This document shows, piece after piece, positions 34,120 through 42,239 of a stretch of 64,000 bases of DNA. This DNA comes from an uncultured Prevotella sp. GTDB lineage: Bacteria; Bacteroidota; Bacteroidia; Bacteroidales; Bacteroidaceae. Numbering within the stretch: position 1 is the stretch's first letter; each line of letters starts with the position of its first letter. The notes below the pieces were generated by a model. It was given only the letters and a program-made list of their open reading frames with translations. It was not told the origin of the DNA and did not search any database. The stretch is from contig OMXE01000003.1 in NCBI GenBank assembly GCA_900314935.1, forward strand, positions 1-64,000, in the 5' to 3' direction. The translations under genes were made by a program, and so were the position numbers.

Positions 34120-34127
34120 CAAAGTTA
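34120..34127 (-). promoter_or_regulatory. -7 promoter element (TAACTTTG) of the acidic protein gene
   Basis: The minus strand reads TAACTTTG 21 bases before the ATG at 34098; this decides the start codon. It is divergent from the rnf operon promoter. Confidence 0.6.
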
Positions 34128-34192
34128 AGCTATTTTGTGCGAACTACAAAATATTTTGCGTGTTTTTTATTGGCTAATAGGAAACAATTTTG

Positions 34193-34200
34193 TATCTTTG
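34193..34200 (+). promoter_or_regulatory. -7 promoter element (TATCTTTG) of the rseC-rnf operon
   Basis: TATCTTTG lies 49 bases before the rseC-like ATG. It is the only promoter-like site seen in front of the seven-gene unit. Confidence 0.65.
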
Positions 34201-34249
34201 CAATGTAAACTCGACAAAGCAGACGGGATACAAAAACGAAGGGAGTTTC

Positions 34250-34678
34250 ATGGGGCATCAGATCGTTCACCAAGGCACGGTAGCGAGTATTACCGGAGAT
34301 AGTATGCAAGTGCGGATTACTCAGCGCGCTGCGTGTTCCCAGTGCAGCGTCTCAGCACACTGCCATATTGCGGAACAGAAGGAGAAGATGGTGGATGTGA
34401 ACCATGTGAAGGATATCAGTAGGTTTGGTGTCGGTGAAACGGTGATTCTGACCTTCGCAGAGCGAACGGGTATGCGTGCCGTGATGATGGCCTTTGTTGT
34501 TCCTTTCCTGATTGTCGTTGCTGCTGTGTTCGGCTGTAGCTTGTTTACCGACAGTGAACCGGTAATGGCCATGACGGGGATTCTCTTCCTCATACCTTAT
34601 TATATTATATTGTATCTGTTCCGTGACAGGTTGAAGGAGAATTTTACGTTCCATGTGGAGAAACTTACGAATAACTAA
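34250..34678 (+). CDS. rseC: RseC/MucC-like membrane protein
   Basis: The 142-residue protein has a cysteine motif near its N-terminus (CSQCSVSAHCHIAEQ, about residues 30-44) and two membrane helices (about 80-125), the layout of RseC/MucC proteins, which in enterobacteria help reduce the SoxR cluster together with the Rsx/Rnf complex. In Bacteroidales it usually opens the rnf operon, as here, and probably aids assembly or reduction of Rnf centres. The chosen ATG follows the promoter; an upstream in-frame start would overlap it. The rnfB gene starts nine bases downstream. Confidence 0.87.
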   Translation: MGHQIVHQGTVASITGDSMQVRITQRAACSQCSVSAHCHIAEQKEKMVDVNHVKDISRFGVGETVILTFAERTGMRAVMMAFVVPFLIVVAAVFGCSLFTDSEPVMAMTGILFLIPYYIILYLFRDRLKENFTFHVEKLTNN

Positions 34679-34687
34679 AACAAATAC

Positions 34688-35626
34688 ATGATGATGAGCT
34701 TTATTTTGACGGCAGTAATCGTTCTTGGAGGTATTGCGCTGATAGCGGCGCTGATACTGTATTACTGTTCCATGAAGTTTGCTGTTCAGGAAGATCCTCG
34801 GATTGCTCAGGTCACGGCAGTGCTTCCAGGTGCCAACTGTGGCGGATGTGGCTTTGCTGGCTGCTCAGGACTGGCTTCAGCTTTAGTGAAGGCTGCCGAT
34901 GGAGGATCGTTGGAAGGACTGAACTGTCCTGTGGGCGGTGCAGACGTGATGGGTAAGGCGGCCGATCTGTTGGGAATGACCGTTGCAGCCACTGATCCCA
35001 TGGTGGCCGTGGTGCGTTGTAACGGCACCTGCTCCCTCCGTCCGCAAATTGCTGAATACGATGGTCTGCTCACTTGTGCTGCTATGAACGCCACAGGTGC
35101 AGGTGAGTCGGCTTGTGGCTACGGCTGTCTGGGCTGCGGCGACTGTGTGGCCGCCTGTCAGTTTGATGCCATCCGGATCAACCCGGAAACGGGAATCCCT
35201 GAGGTGGACGATGATAAGTGTACTTCGTGTGGTGCCTGTGTAAAGGCCTGTCCGAGAAGTATTATCGAACTGCGCAAGAAAGGTCCCAAGAATCGTCGCG
35301 TCTATGTGAGTTGTATGAACAAGGACAAGGGTCCTGCTGCCATGAAGGCATGTAAGGCGGCTTGTATCGGTTGCAGCAAGTGCGTGAAGGAGTGTAAGTT
35401 CGAGGCTATCACAGTACAGAATAACCTCAGCTATATCGACTTCAACAAGTGTCGCTTGTGCAAGAAGTGTGTGGAGGCTTGTCCTACCCACGCTATCCAT
35501 GCCGTGAATTTTCCGGCACCCAAGCCGAAACCTGAACCTAGTACAGCTACTATAACTAGTTCAACTAGTACTGCTAGTCCATCTAGCTCAACTAGCAACC
35601 AAGAAAGAAAGGAGGAATCAGCATGA
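34688..35626 (+). CDS. rnfB: Rnf complex subunit RnfB, iron-sulfur protein
   Basis: This 312-residue subunit brings electrons from ferredoxin into the ion-pumping Rnf complex. An N-terminal membrane helix (about 5-25) is followed by the 4Fe-4S domain NCGGCGFAGCSG and four ferredoxin-type clusters: CLGCGDCVAAC, CTSCGACVKAC, CIGCSKCVKEC and CRLCKKCVEAC. The last 35 residues are a Pro/Ser/Thr tail encoded in part by a 9-base tandem repeat (35556-35595). The rnfC ATG overlaps its stop by four bases. Confidence 0.95.
   Translation: MMMSFILTAVIVLGGIALIAALILYYCSMKFAVQEDPRIAQVTAVLPGANCGGCGFAGCSGLASALVKAADGGSLEGLNCPVGGADVMGKAADLLGMTVAATDPMVAVVRCNGTCSLRPQIAEYDGLLTCAAMNATGAGESACGYGCLGCGDCVAACQFDAIRINPETGIPEVDDDKCTSCGACVKACPRSIIELRKKGPKNRRVYVSCMNKDKGPAAMKACKAACIGCSKCVKECKFEAITVQNNLSYIDFNKCRLCKKCVEACPTHAIHAVNFPAPKPKPEPSTATITSSTSTASPSSSTSNQERKEESA
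35553..35595 (+). repeat. 9-base tandem repeat encoding the Ser/Thr tail of RnfB
   Basis: CTAG occurs at 35556, 35565, 35574, 35583 and 35592, exactly nine bases apart, with one more 18 bases upstream at 35538. The unit is close to TCAACTAGT (Ser-Thr-Ser). Copy changes would keep the frame and alter only tail length. Confidence 0.85.
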
Positions 35627-36987
35627 AAAGCAGAACATTCCGAATAGGTGGCGTTCATCCAGAGGAGAACAAGCTCACCCACGAAGTGATGACCAAGGTG
35701 GCCCCCCTGCCCAAACAGGCTATCTTCCCGTTGTCGCAACATATCGGTGCTCCTGCCAAACCTGTTGTCGCTAAAGGTGATAAAGTGAAGGTGGGAACCC
35801 TAATTGCTGAGGCTGGTGGCTTTGTTTCGGCTCCCATCTATTCATCGGTATCGGGAACCGTGTTCAAGATTGACACGGCCGTTGATGCTACAGGCTATCG
35901 TAAACCAGTGATCATTATCAATGTAGAGGGTGATGAATGGGAAGAAGGTATTGACCGCTCTGATAAACTGGAACTGTTGGCCGATCATCCGGAGTTGACG
36001 CCTGAAGAGATTATCAATCGGGTAAAGGAGGCTGGTGTTACGGGTATGGGCGGCGCAGGATTCCCCACCTTCATCAAACTCTCTCCGCCACCAACTGCTA
36101 AAGCCGAGTGCGTGATTATCAATGCAGTGGAGTGCGAGCCATATATCACAGCCGACTACAGACTGATGATGGAGAAGGCCGATGAGATTCTTGTAGGTCT
36201 GGAACTGCTCATGGTGGCAGCAAAGGTTACTACGGGCTATATCGGTATTGAAACCAACAAACCTGCGGCCATTGAACTGCTCACCCAAAAGTGTGCCGAA
36301 AAGTTCAACGGTTCTAAGTACAATGTTGAAGTGGTTCCTCTGCAGCAACGCTATCCGCAAGGAGGCGAGAAACAACTGGTAGATGCTGTCATCCATCGTC
36401 AGGTTCCTGCGCCACCAGCCATCCCCGTAAACGTTGGAGCGATTGTTCAGAATGTAGGTACTGCATTTGCTGTGTATGAAGCAGTTATGAAGCGGAAACC
36501 TTTGTTTGAACGATATACAACTGTGACCGGTAAGAAGCTGCAGAATCCTGGTAACTTCCTGGTACGAATGGGAACACCCATGCAAGACTTGATCGACCTC
36601 TGCGGTGGAATGCCGGAAGGGGAGAACAAGTTGTTGGCAGGCGGTCCGATGATGGGAAAAGCCCTCACTAGTACCGAAGTACCTATCTGTAAAGGCACGA
36701 ACAGTGTGACCGTGCTCTCTGATGAAGATGCCCGTCGTAAGGAGGCCATGCCCTGCATCCGCTGTGCCAAGTGCGTCAGCGCCTGTCCTATGGGACTGGA
36801 GCCTTACTTGTTGGCTACCCTCTCTAGCTTAAAGAACTGGGAACGACTGGAGGCAGAGGATATTACCTCATGTATCGAGTGCGGTTCCTGTCAGTTCACC
36901 TGTCCTGCCCATCGTCCATTGCTTGACAATATCCGTCTGGGTAAGTCAACTGTCATGGGAATCATCCGCAGCAGAGCTGCAAAGTAG
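35623..36987 (+). CDS. rnfC: Rnf complex subunit RnfC
   Basis: The 454-residue peripheral subunit carries the NADH/flavin-binding part of Rnf. It begins with the RnfC N-terminal barrel-sandwich domain (about 20-95; KVGTLIAEAGGFVSAPIYSS), then the SLBB/nucleotide domain with GVTGMGGAGFPTFIKL (glycine-rich FMN/NADH loop) and INAVECEPYITAD, and ends with two 4Fe-4S motifs, CIRCAKCVSACPMGL and CIECGSCQFTCPAHRPL. Electrons pass between ferredoxin and NAD+ through this chain. Confidence 0.96.
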   Translation: MKSRTFRIGGVHPEENKLTHEVMTKVAPLPKQAIFPLSQHIGAPAKPVVAKGDKVKVGTLIAEAGGFVSAPIYSSVSGTVFKIDTAVDATGYRKPVIIINVEGDEWEEGIDRSDKLELLADHPELTPEEIINRVKEAGVTGMGGAGFPTFIKLSPPPTAKAECVIINAVECEPYITADYRLMMEKADEILVGLELLMVAAKVTTGYIGIETNKPAAIELLTQKCAEKFNGSKYNVEVVPLQQRYPQGGEKQLVDAVIHRQVPAPPAIPVNVGAIVQNVGTAFAVYEAVMKRKPLFERYTTVTGKKLQNPGNFLVRMGTPMQDLIDLCGGMPEGENKLLAGGPMMGKALTSTEVPICKGTNSVTVLSDEDARRKEAMPCIRCAKCVSACPMGLEPYLLATLSSLKNWERLEAEDITSCIECGSCQFTCPAHRPLLDNIRLGKSTVMGIIRSRAAK

Positions 36988-37011
36988 TAAGAGTAATGAA
37001 ATACGATAATT

Positions 37012-38013
37012 ATGAGTAAATTAATTGTTTCACTATCACCGCATGCCCATGGCAACGACACGGTAGAGAAAAACATGTATGGCGTGATCATCGCTCTTGT
37101 TCCGGCTCTGCTTGTCTCCCTGTTCTATTTCGGACTGGGTTCTGCCATCGTTCTTGCCACCAGTGTTATAGCCTGCGTGTTCTTCGAGTGGGCCATTACC
37201 AAATATATTCTGAGAAGGGAGAAGACTACGATTGGTGATGGCTCTGCCATACTGACGGGTCTGCTGTTGGGATTCAACCTACCTTCGAACCTGCCTGTAT
37301 GGATCATCATCATCGGTGCGCTGTTTGCCATCGGAGTAGGGAAGATGACCTTCGGCGGACTGGGACAGAATATCTTTAACCCGGCTTTGCTCGGACGTGC
37401 TTTCCTGTTGATCAGCTTCCCGGCACAGATGACCTCCTGGCCTGTGGCTGGTCAGCTTACCAGCTATCTCGATGCTGAGACGGGTGCTACACCGCTGGCC
37501 ATCATGAAGACAGCCATCAAGACGGGCGATGCTTCGCTGCTCGACCAACTGCCTTCGGCTACCCACCTGCTGTTAGGGTCTAATCCTACCGGCGGACTGG
37601 GAACTATTGGCGAGGTGTGCGCCCTGGCCTTGTTGTTAGGTCTTGCCTATATGCTTTGGAAGAAGATTATCACCTGGCACATTCCCGTGAGTATTATTGT
37701 CACGGTGTTTGTGTTCAGCGGACTCCTTCATTTGGCGAACCCTGCCTATGCTGATCCCTTCGCTGAGATCCTCACGGGCGGTCTGATGCTCGGCGCCATC
37801 TTCATGGCTACCGATTATGTTACTTCTCCTATGACCGGCAACGGACAGTTGATCTATGGCGTGGCCATCGGTTTGCTGACGGTTGTCATTAGAAACTGGG
37901 GCAGCTATCCTGAGGGAATGTCATTCGCCATCCTCATCATGAATGCCTTCACACCGCTGATTAATATGTATGTGAAGCCCAAACGCTTCGGAGAAGTGCC
38001 TACAAAGAATTAA
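37012..38013 (+). CDS. rnfD: Rnf complex subunit RnfD, flavinylated membrane protein
   Basis: The 333-residue membrane subunit has nine to ten helices. ETGATPLAIMKT near residue 158 fits the S/T-G-A-T site where FMN is covalently attached to threonine. FGGLGQNIFNPALLGRAFLL is another family block. It starts 24 bases after rnfC. Confidence 0.94.
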   Translation: MSKLIVSLSPHAHGNDTVEKNMYGVIIALVPALLVSLFYFGLGSAIVLATSVIACVFFEWAITKYILRREKTTIGDGSAILTGLLLGFNLPSNLPVWIIIIGALFAIGVGKMTFGGLGQNIFNPALLGRAFLLISFPAQMTSWPVAGQLTSYLDAETGATPLAIMKTAIKTGDASLLDQLPSATHLLLGSNPTGGLGTIGEVCALALLLGLAYMLWKKIITWHIPVSIIVTVFVFSGLLHLANPAYADPFAEILTGGLMLGAIFMATDYVTSPMTGNGQLIYGVAIGLLTVVIRNWGSYPEGMSFAILIMNAFTPLINMYVKPKRFGEVPTKN

Positions 38014-38025
38014 TACTTGTCGATT

Positions 38026-38649
38026 ATGGAAAAGCTGAAATCATCTATAACGAACATGGCGCTGGTGCTGACGAGTGTGGCCGTAATAACCGGTGGTATT
38101 CTCGCAGCCTTGAACCAGCTTACGAAAGATCCCATTGCCTATCAGAAAGAGAAGGCGCTGGCCGATGGCATCAAGACGGTAATGGCTTGCAACGACCTGG
38201 TCGTGGCAAAGTCGGATGTGGTCAAGCAGACAGATGCTAAAGGTAAGGAGCTGGTTTATACCATCTATCAGACACAGGATAAGCAGGGGAAAGACCTTGG
38301 TGCTGCCGTTGAGAGTTCAACGATGGGGTTCGGAGGGAACCTGAAGATTCTGGTGGGGTTCGACCCGGAAGGGAAGATTCTTGGATATACCTTGCTGGAA
38401 CATGCTGAGACACCAGGACTGGGTGCCAAGGCTGATAAATGGTTCCAGGAAGGAGGGAAAGGTAACATCATCGGAAAGAACCCGAAGGAAGAACTGGTTG
38501 TGAGCAAGGATGGAGGACAGGTGGATGCGATTACTGCATCGACCATCACCAGCAGGGCCTTCCTCCTCGCTGTGAACAATGCCTATAAGGCCTATAAGAA
38601 TACGCCCATCGACGGGGCAACGGGAGCGAGTAAACAAATTGACAATTGA
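38026..38649 (+). CDS. rnfG: Rnf complex subunit RnfG, FMN-binding
   Basis: The 207-residue periplasmic subunit has an N-terminal membrane anchor (about 10-30) and an FMN-binding domain. The flavin attachment region reads DAITASTITSRAF; in most RnfG proteins the core is S/T-G-A-T, and here it is T-A-S-T with the acceptor threonine retained. The final codons (QIDN) are made by the start of an AT-rich intergenic repeat, ACAATTGATAATTGGCAATT, so the original C-terminus may have been replaced. The ATG at 38026 is preferred to an upstream TTG. Confidence 0.92.
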   Translation: MEKLKSSITNMALVLTSVAVITGGILAALNQLTKDPIAYQKEKALADGIKTVMACNDLVVAKSDVVKQTDAKGKELVYTIYQTQDKQGKDLGAAVESSTMGFGGNLKILVGFDPEGKILGYTLLEHAETPGLGAKADKWFQEGGKGNIIGKNPKEELVVSKDGGQVDAITASTITSRAFLLAVNNAYKAYKNTPIDGATGASKQIDN

Positions 38650-38690
38650 TAATTGGCAATTCGAAGTTAAAGTTCAAAGATCAAAGTTCA
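38639..38690. repeat. AATTG/CAAAGTTCAA repeat text between rnfG and rnfE
   Basis: The gap consists of TTGACAATTGATAATTGGC followed by AGTTAAAGTTCAAAGATCAA and AGTTCA, ending at the rnfE ATG. The second part matches the repeat words at 29300-29422. No ribosome binding site other than this text precedes rnfE. Confidence 0.7.
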
Positions 38691-39278
38691 ATGAATTATA
38701 TAAGTATTATCAAAAACGGTATCATCAAGGAGAACCCTACGTTCGTCTTGATGTTGGGTATGTGTCCCACATTGGCTACAACCACCAGTGCCATCAACGG
38801 ACTCTCCATGGGTCTTGCTACGATGTTTGTGCTGATCTGCTCGAATGTGGTGATCTCACTGATCAAGAAACTCACCCCCGATATGGTGCGTATCCCAGTG
38901 TTTATTGTGGTCATCGCCTCGTTCGTAACGATCCTGCAGATGGTGATGCAGGCGTATGTACCCGATGTGTATGCAGAACTGGGATTGTTCATCCCCTTGA
39001 TTGTGGTAAACTGCGTCATCTTAGGGCGTGCAGAGGCCTTCGCTGCAAAGAACAGTACAGGAGCCAGTCTGATGGATGGCATCGGTATCGGTCTTGGTTT
39101 CACTCTGGGTCTGACCCTCTTGGGAATCTGTCGTGAACTGCTGGGTGCCGGCAGCATCTTCGGATTTACGCTATTGCCTGAGACCTATAACATGCTGATG
39201 TTCGTGTTGCCTCCTGGTGCCTTCATCACACTGGGCTTCCTGGTGGCTATTGTGAACAAGATGAGAAAAGATTCTTAA
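38691..39278 (+). CDS. rnfE: Rnf complex subunit RnfE
   Basis: The 195-residue membrane subunit has six helices and pairs with RnfA to form the ion path and hold an iron-sulfur centre in the membrane. GIIKENPTFVLMLGMCPTLA and IVVNCVILGRAEAFAAKNS carry the conserved cysteines. The ATG directly follows the CAAAGTTCA repeat; an upstream start would use repeat sequence as coding, which is unlikely. Confidence 0.95.
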   Translation: MNYISIIKNGIIKENPTFVLMLGMCPTLATTTSAINGLSMGLATMFVLICSNVVISLIKKLTPDMVRIPVFIVVIASFVTILQMVMQAYVPDVYAELGLFIPLIVVNCVILGRAEAFAAKNSTGASLMDGIGIGLGFTLGLTLLGICRELLGAGSIFGFTLLPETYNMLMFVLPPGAFITLGFLVAIVNKMRKDS

Positions 39279-39298
39279 TAACGTAACATCGATATCAT

Positions 39299-39901
39299 AT
39301 GGAATATATTCTGATTTTTATCTCGGCGATATTCGTTAACAATATCATCCTGTCGCAGTTCCTAGGCATCTGTCCGTTCCTGGGTGTTTCACAGAAAGTG
39401 AACACCTCATTGGGTATGTCGGCTGCCGTGGCTTTCGTAATGACGCTGGCCACCATCGTCACCTACCTCATCCAGCATTTTGTGTTGGACGCGTTCGAAC
39501 TGCAGTACTTGCAAACCATCGTGTTCATTCTGGTGATTGCTGCCTTGGTGCAGATGGTGGAGATCGTGTTGAAGAAGGTTTCTCCTGCTCTCTATCAGGC
39601 ACTGGGAATCTTCCTCCCGCTGATTACTACGAACTGTGCTGTGCTCGGTGTGGCCATCCTTGTTATTCAGAAAGAGTTCTCGCTGCTGCAGAGCATTGTC
39701 TATGCCTTCTCCACGGCCATTGGTTTTGGCGTGGCCTTGGTGGTATTTGCCGGTATTCGTGAGCAGATGAGTCTGTTGAACATCCCCAAAGGCATGCGGG
39801 GCACGGCCATCGTATTGGTTACAGCCGGATTACTGAGTCTGGCCTTCATGGGCTTCTCGGGTGTTGACGGCGGACTGAGTACGCTGTTCGGTCTGGATTA
39901 A
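39299..39901 (+). CDS. rnfA: Rnf complex subunit RnfA
   Basis: The 200-residue membrane subunit, six helices, is homologous to RnfE. FVNNIILSQFLGICPFLGVS and PLITTNCAVLGVAI carry the two cysteine motifs. It is the last gene of the operon, in order rseC-rnfBCDGEA, the usual Bacteroidales order. A weak hairpin (CCCTT...AAGGG) at 39903-39919 follows. Confidence 0.96.
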   Translation: MEYILIFISAIFVNNIILSQFLGICPFLGVSQKVNTSLGMSAAVAFVMTLATIVTYLIQHFVLDAFELQYLQTIVFILVIAALVQMVEIVLKKVSPALYQALGIFLPLITTNCAVLGVAILVIQKEFSLLQSIVYAFSTAIGFGVALVVFAGIREQMSLLNIPKGMRGTAIVLVTAGLLSLAFMGFSGVDGGLSTLFGLD

Positions 39902-39969
39902 CCCTTGTACAAAAAGGGCTCGGTAAACAAAAAAACAAGGTTTTATTTGGTTTTTCGCTCACTTAATCG

Positions 39970-39977
39970 TACCTTTG
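39970..39977 (+). promoter_or_regulatory. -7 promoter element (TACCTTTG) of galE
   Basis: TACCTTTG lies 30 bases before the galE ATG at 40008 and excludes the in-frame start at 39975. Confidence 0.65.
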
Positions 39978-40007
39978 CACGGTGTATATTATCAACAGAA
40001 CAATAAG

Positions 40008-41048
40008 ATGAAACAGACTATCCTTGTTACCGGTGGTACGGGCTTCATTGGAAGTCATACCACAGTGGAACTGCAGCAGGCCGGCTATCGTGTGGTGATT
40101 GTCGATAACCTTTCCAACTCAAAGGCTGAGGTGATCGACGGAATCGAGAAGATCACCGGTGAGCGCCCGGCTTTCGAGCAGGTGGATTGCTGTGACCTTT
40201 CTGCCCTGAAGAATGTCTTCAGAAAATATCCCGATATAAAAGGTATCATTCATTTCGCTGCCAGTAAGGCAGTGGGCGAGAGCGTGGAGAAGCCCTTGCT
40301 CTATTACCGTAATAATATCACGTCGTTGCTGAACCTGTTAGAGCTGATGCCTGAATATGGTGTGAAGGGTATTATCTTCTCTTCCAGTTGTACTGTCTAT
40401 GGACAGCCGTCGAAGGAGAACCTTCCTGTTACCGAGAAAGCACCTATTCAGCAGGCGCTGTCACCTTACGGAAACACGAAACAGATCAACGAGGAAATCA
40501 TCCAGGACTATATCCACAGCGGCGCTGATATCAAAGCGGTCATCCTGCGGTATTTCAATCCCATCGGTGCGCATCCTTCTGCCTTGATCGGCGAGTTGCC
40601 CAATGGCGTTCCCATGAACCTGATTCCCTTTGTTACCCAGACCGCCATTGGTATTCGTGAGCAGTTGAAGGTGTTTGGCAATGACTATGACACACCCGAC
40701 GGCACTTGCATCCGCGACTATATCTATGTGGTTGATCTGGCTAAGGCTCATGTGAAGGCTATGGAACGAGTGCTCGATAATCCAGATACCGATCCTGTAG
40801 AGGTGTTCAATATCGGCACAGGAACGGGCTTGAGTACATTGGAAGTGGTGGAAGGCTTTGAGAAAGCCACGGGCGTGAAGCTGAACTGGACTTATGCTCC
40901 CCGTCGTGAGGGTGATATCGAAAAGGTCTGGGGAAATGTGGAGAAAGCCAACAAGGTACTTGGCTGGAAAGCTGAAGCGAATATAGAAGACGTGCTCCGC
41001 TCTGCCTGGAAATGGCAGTTGAAACTGCGCGAGGACGGTATTCAGTAA
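40008..41048 (+). CDS. galE: UDP-glucose 4-epimerase
   Basis: This 346-residue short-chain dehydrogenase-type enzyme interconverts UDP-glucose and UDP-galactose for sugar use and surface polysaccharides. The NAD motif is GGTGFIGSH at residues 9-17; SSSCTVYGQP holds the catalytic Ser/Thr, and SPYGNTKQINE has the Tyr-x-x-x-Lys pair. RYFNPIGAHPSALIGE and FNIGTGTGLSTLEV are family blocks. Confidence 0.94.
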   Translation: MKQTILVTGGTGFIGSHTTVELQQAGYRVVIVDNLSNSKAEVIDGIEKITGERPAFEQVDCCDLSALKNVFRKYPDIKGIIHFAASKAVGESVEKPLLYYRNNITSLLNLLELMPEYGVKGIIFSSSCTVYGQPSKENLPVTEKAPIQQALSPYGNTKQINEEIIQDYIHSGADIKAVILRYFNPIGAHPSALIGELPNGVPMNLIPFVTQTAIGIREQLKVFGNDYDTPDGTCIRDYIYVVDLAKAHVKAMERVLDNPDTDPVEVFNIGTGTGLSTLEVVEGFEKATGVKLNWTYAPRREGDIEKVWGNVEKANKVLGWKAEANIEDVLRSAWKWQLKLREDGIQ

Positions 41049-41101
41049 GATAAAGCATTGTCTGTCTTAGACAGGCATGTATTTTGTGTTTGTGTTGTTA
41101 T

Positions 41102-41127
41102 GGGCCCTTGATGTGAATCAGGGGCTC
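41102..41127 (+). terminator. Hairpin after galE, before the pseudouridine synthase
   Basis: GGGCCCTTGAT pairs with ATCAGGGGCTC (11 pairs, two G-U) around a GTGA loop, followed by ATTTTG. The U-run is short, and the hairpin ends eight bases before the next ATG, so it could be a terminator or a translational control hairpin. Confidence 0.5.
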
Positions 41128-41135
41128 ATTTTGAA

Positions 41136-42044
41136 ATGAAAGGTATGAAGAAGTTTATCTATAACGAAAAGCAGGGTGAGTACGATCACTACCGCGTGAA
41201 ACAAGAGCAGCAGCTCCTGCCGTTCCTCTTGGAGAACATCAAGGGGAGCAGTCGCACCAAGATCAAGGCGACACTGAAGGGAGGTGGTATTCGTGTGAAC
41301 CGCACAACGGTGACGCAGTTCGATTACCCGTTGGAACCTGGAATGGACGTGATGGTGAGTAAGACCAAGCGCAACCAGGAGGTATTGAAGAGCAGATATG
41401 TCAAGATTGTATATGAAGATGAATTCCTGGTGGTGGTGGAAAAGAAGATTGGTATCTTATCCATGGCAGCCGGTCATTCGTCTCTCAATGTGAAAAGTGT
41501 GTTAGATGACTATTTCCACAAAAGTCATCAACGCTGTCATGCGCATGTGGTGCACCGTCTTGACCGTGACACCAGTGGTTTGATGATCTATGCCAAGGAC
41601 ATGAAGACCGAGCAGGCGCTTGAGAAAGAATGGCATCAGATTGTCTATGACCGTCGATATGTGGCCGTGTTGAGTGGTGAAGTGAAAGAAGAGGGTGGAA
41701 CGATTGCCAACTGGCTGAAGGACAACAAGGCCTATTTCACCTATTCGTCACCGGTTGACAATGGGGGGAAGTACGCCGTGACGCATTTCCATACGCTGCA
41801 GCGCAGGAACGGCTATTCGCTGGTGGAGTATAAACTGGAGACAGGAAGGAAGAACCAGATCCGCGTACATTCTGCTGATATGGGTCATCCCGTTTGTGGC
41901 GATACGAAGTACGGTAATGGCGATGATCCTTGCAATCGTCTGGCCCTGCACGCCTATATGCTCTGCTTCGAGCATCCTGTTACACATGAGCGGATGGATT
42001 TCGCCACCCCGATTCCCGATAGTTTCTTAAACGTATTCAAGTAA
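41136..42044 (+). CDS. RluA-family pseudouridine synthase
   Basis: The 302-residue protein has an N-terminal S4-like RNA-binding part (TKIKATLKGGGIRVNR) and a catalytic domain with HVVHRLDRDTSGLMIYAKD, the RluA motif whose Asp (near 148) attacks uridine, then YRLETGRKNQIRVH-like YKLETGRKNQIRVHSADMGH. It modifies rRNA or tRNA; the exact site is unclear. A second start three codons on (MKKFIYNE) is possible. Confidence 0.92.
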   Translation: MKGMKKFIYNEKQGEYDHYRVKQEQQLLPFLLENIKGSSRTKIKATLKGGGIRVNRTTVTQFDYPLEPGMDVMVSKTKRNQEVLKSRYVKIVYEDEFLVVVEKKIGILSMAAGHSSLNVKSVLDDYFHKSHQRCHAHVVHRLDRDTSGLMIYAKDMKTEQALEKEWHQIVYDRRYVAVLSGEVKEEGGTIANWLKDNKAYFTYSSPVDNGGKYAVTHFHTLQRRNGYSLVEYKLETGRKNQIRVHSADMGHPVCGDTKYGNGDDPCNRLALHAYMLCFEHPVTHERMDFATPIPDSFLNVFK

Positions 42045-42051
42045 CCAATAG

Positions 42052-42225
42052 ATGAATAACGTATTCATGAGTCAAGATTTCTACTTTTATCTTTTCGCCA
42101 TCGCCGTTGTGGTGGTCGTATTCCTGGTTATCAAAAAAATAGCGAGCTGCCTGATCAAGAGCATCGTGATGCTCGTCATCGTGGCTGCGCTCGCTTATAT
42201 CTGGTTCATGTACTTTAGGACATGA
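42052..42225 (+). CDS. 57-residue membrane protein
   Basis: A short gene lies seven bases after the pseudouridine synthase stop. MNNVFMSQDFYFYLFAIAVV continues to a first membrane helix (about 12-27), a short basic loop (KKIASCLIKS) and a second helix (about 38-53), ending MYFRT. The tight spacing, good helix pattern and clean stop make it a likely real gene. I recognise no family. Confidence 0.6.
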   Translation: MNNVFMSQDFYFYLFAIAVVVVVFLVIKKIASCLIKSIVMLVIVAALAYIWFMYFRT

Positions 42226-42239
42226 ACGTAATGTAATAC

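Noticed and set aside
34190..39901. Na+-translocating NADH:quinone reductase (Nqr) instead of Rnf
   Set aside because: The order B-C-D-G-E-A, the poly-ferredoxin RnfB with CGGCGFAGC and the RnfC cluster motifs are Rnf-specific, and no NqrA or NqrF-type subunit is present.
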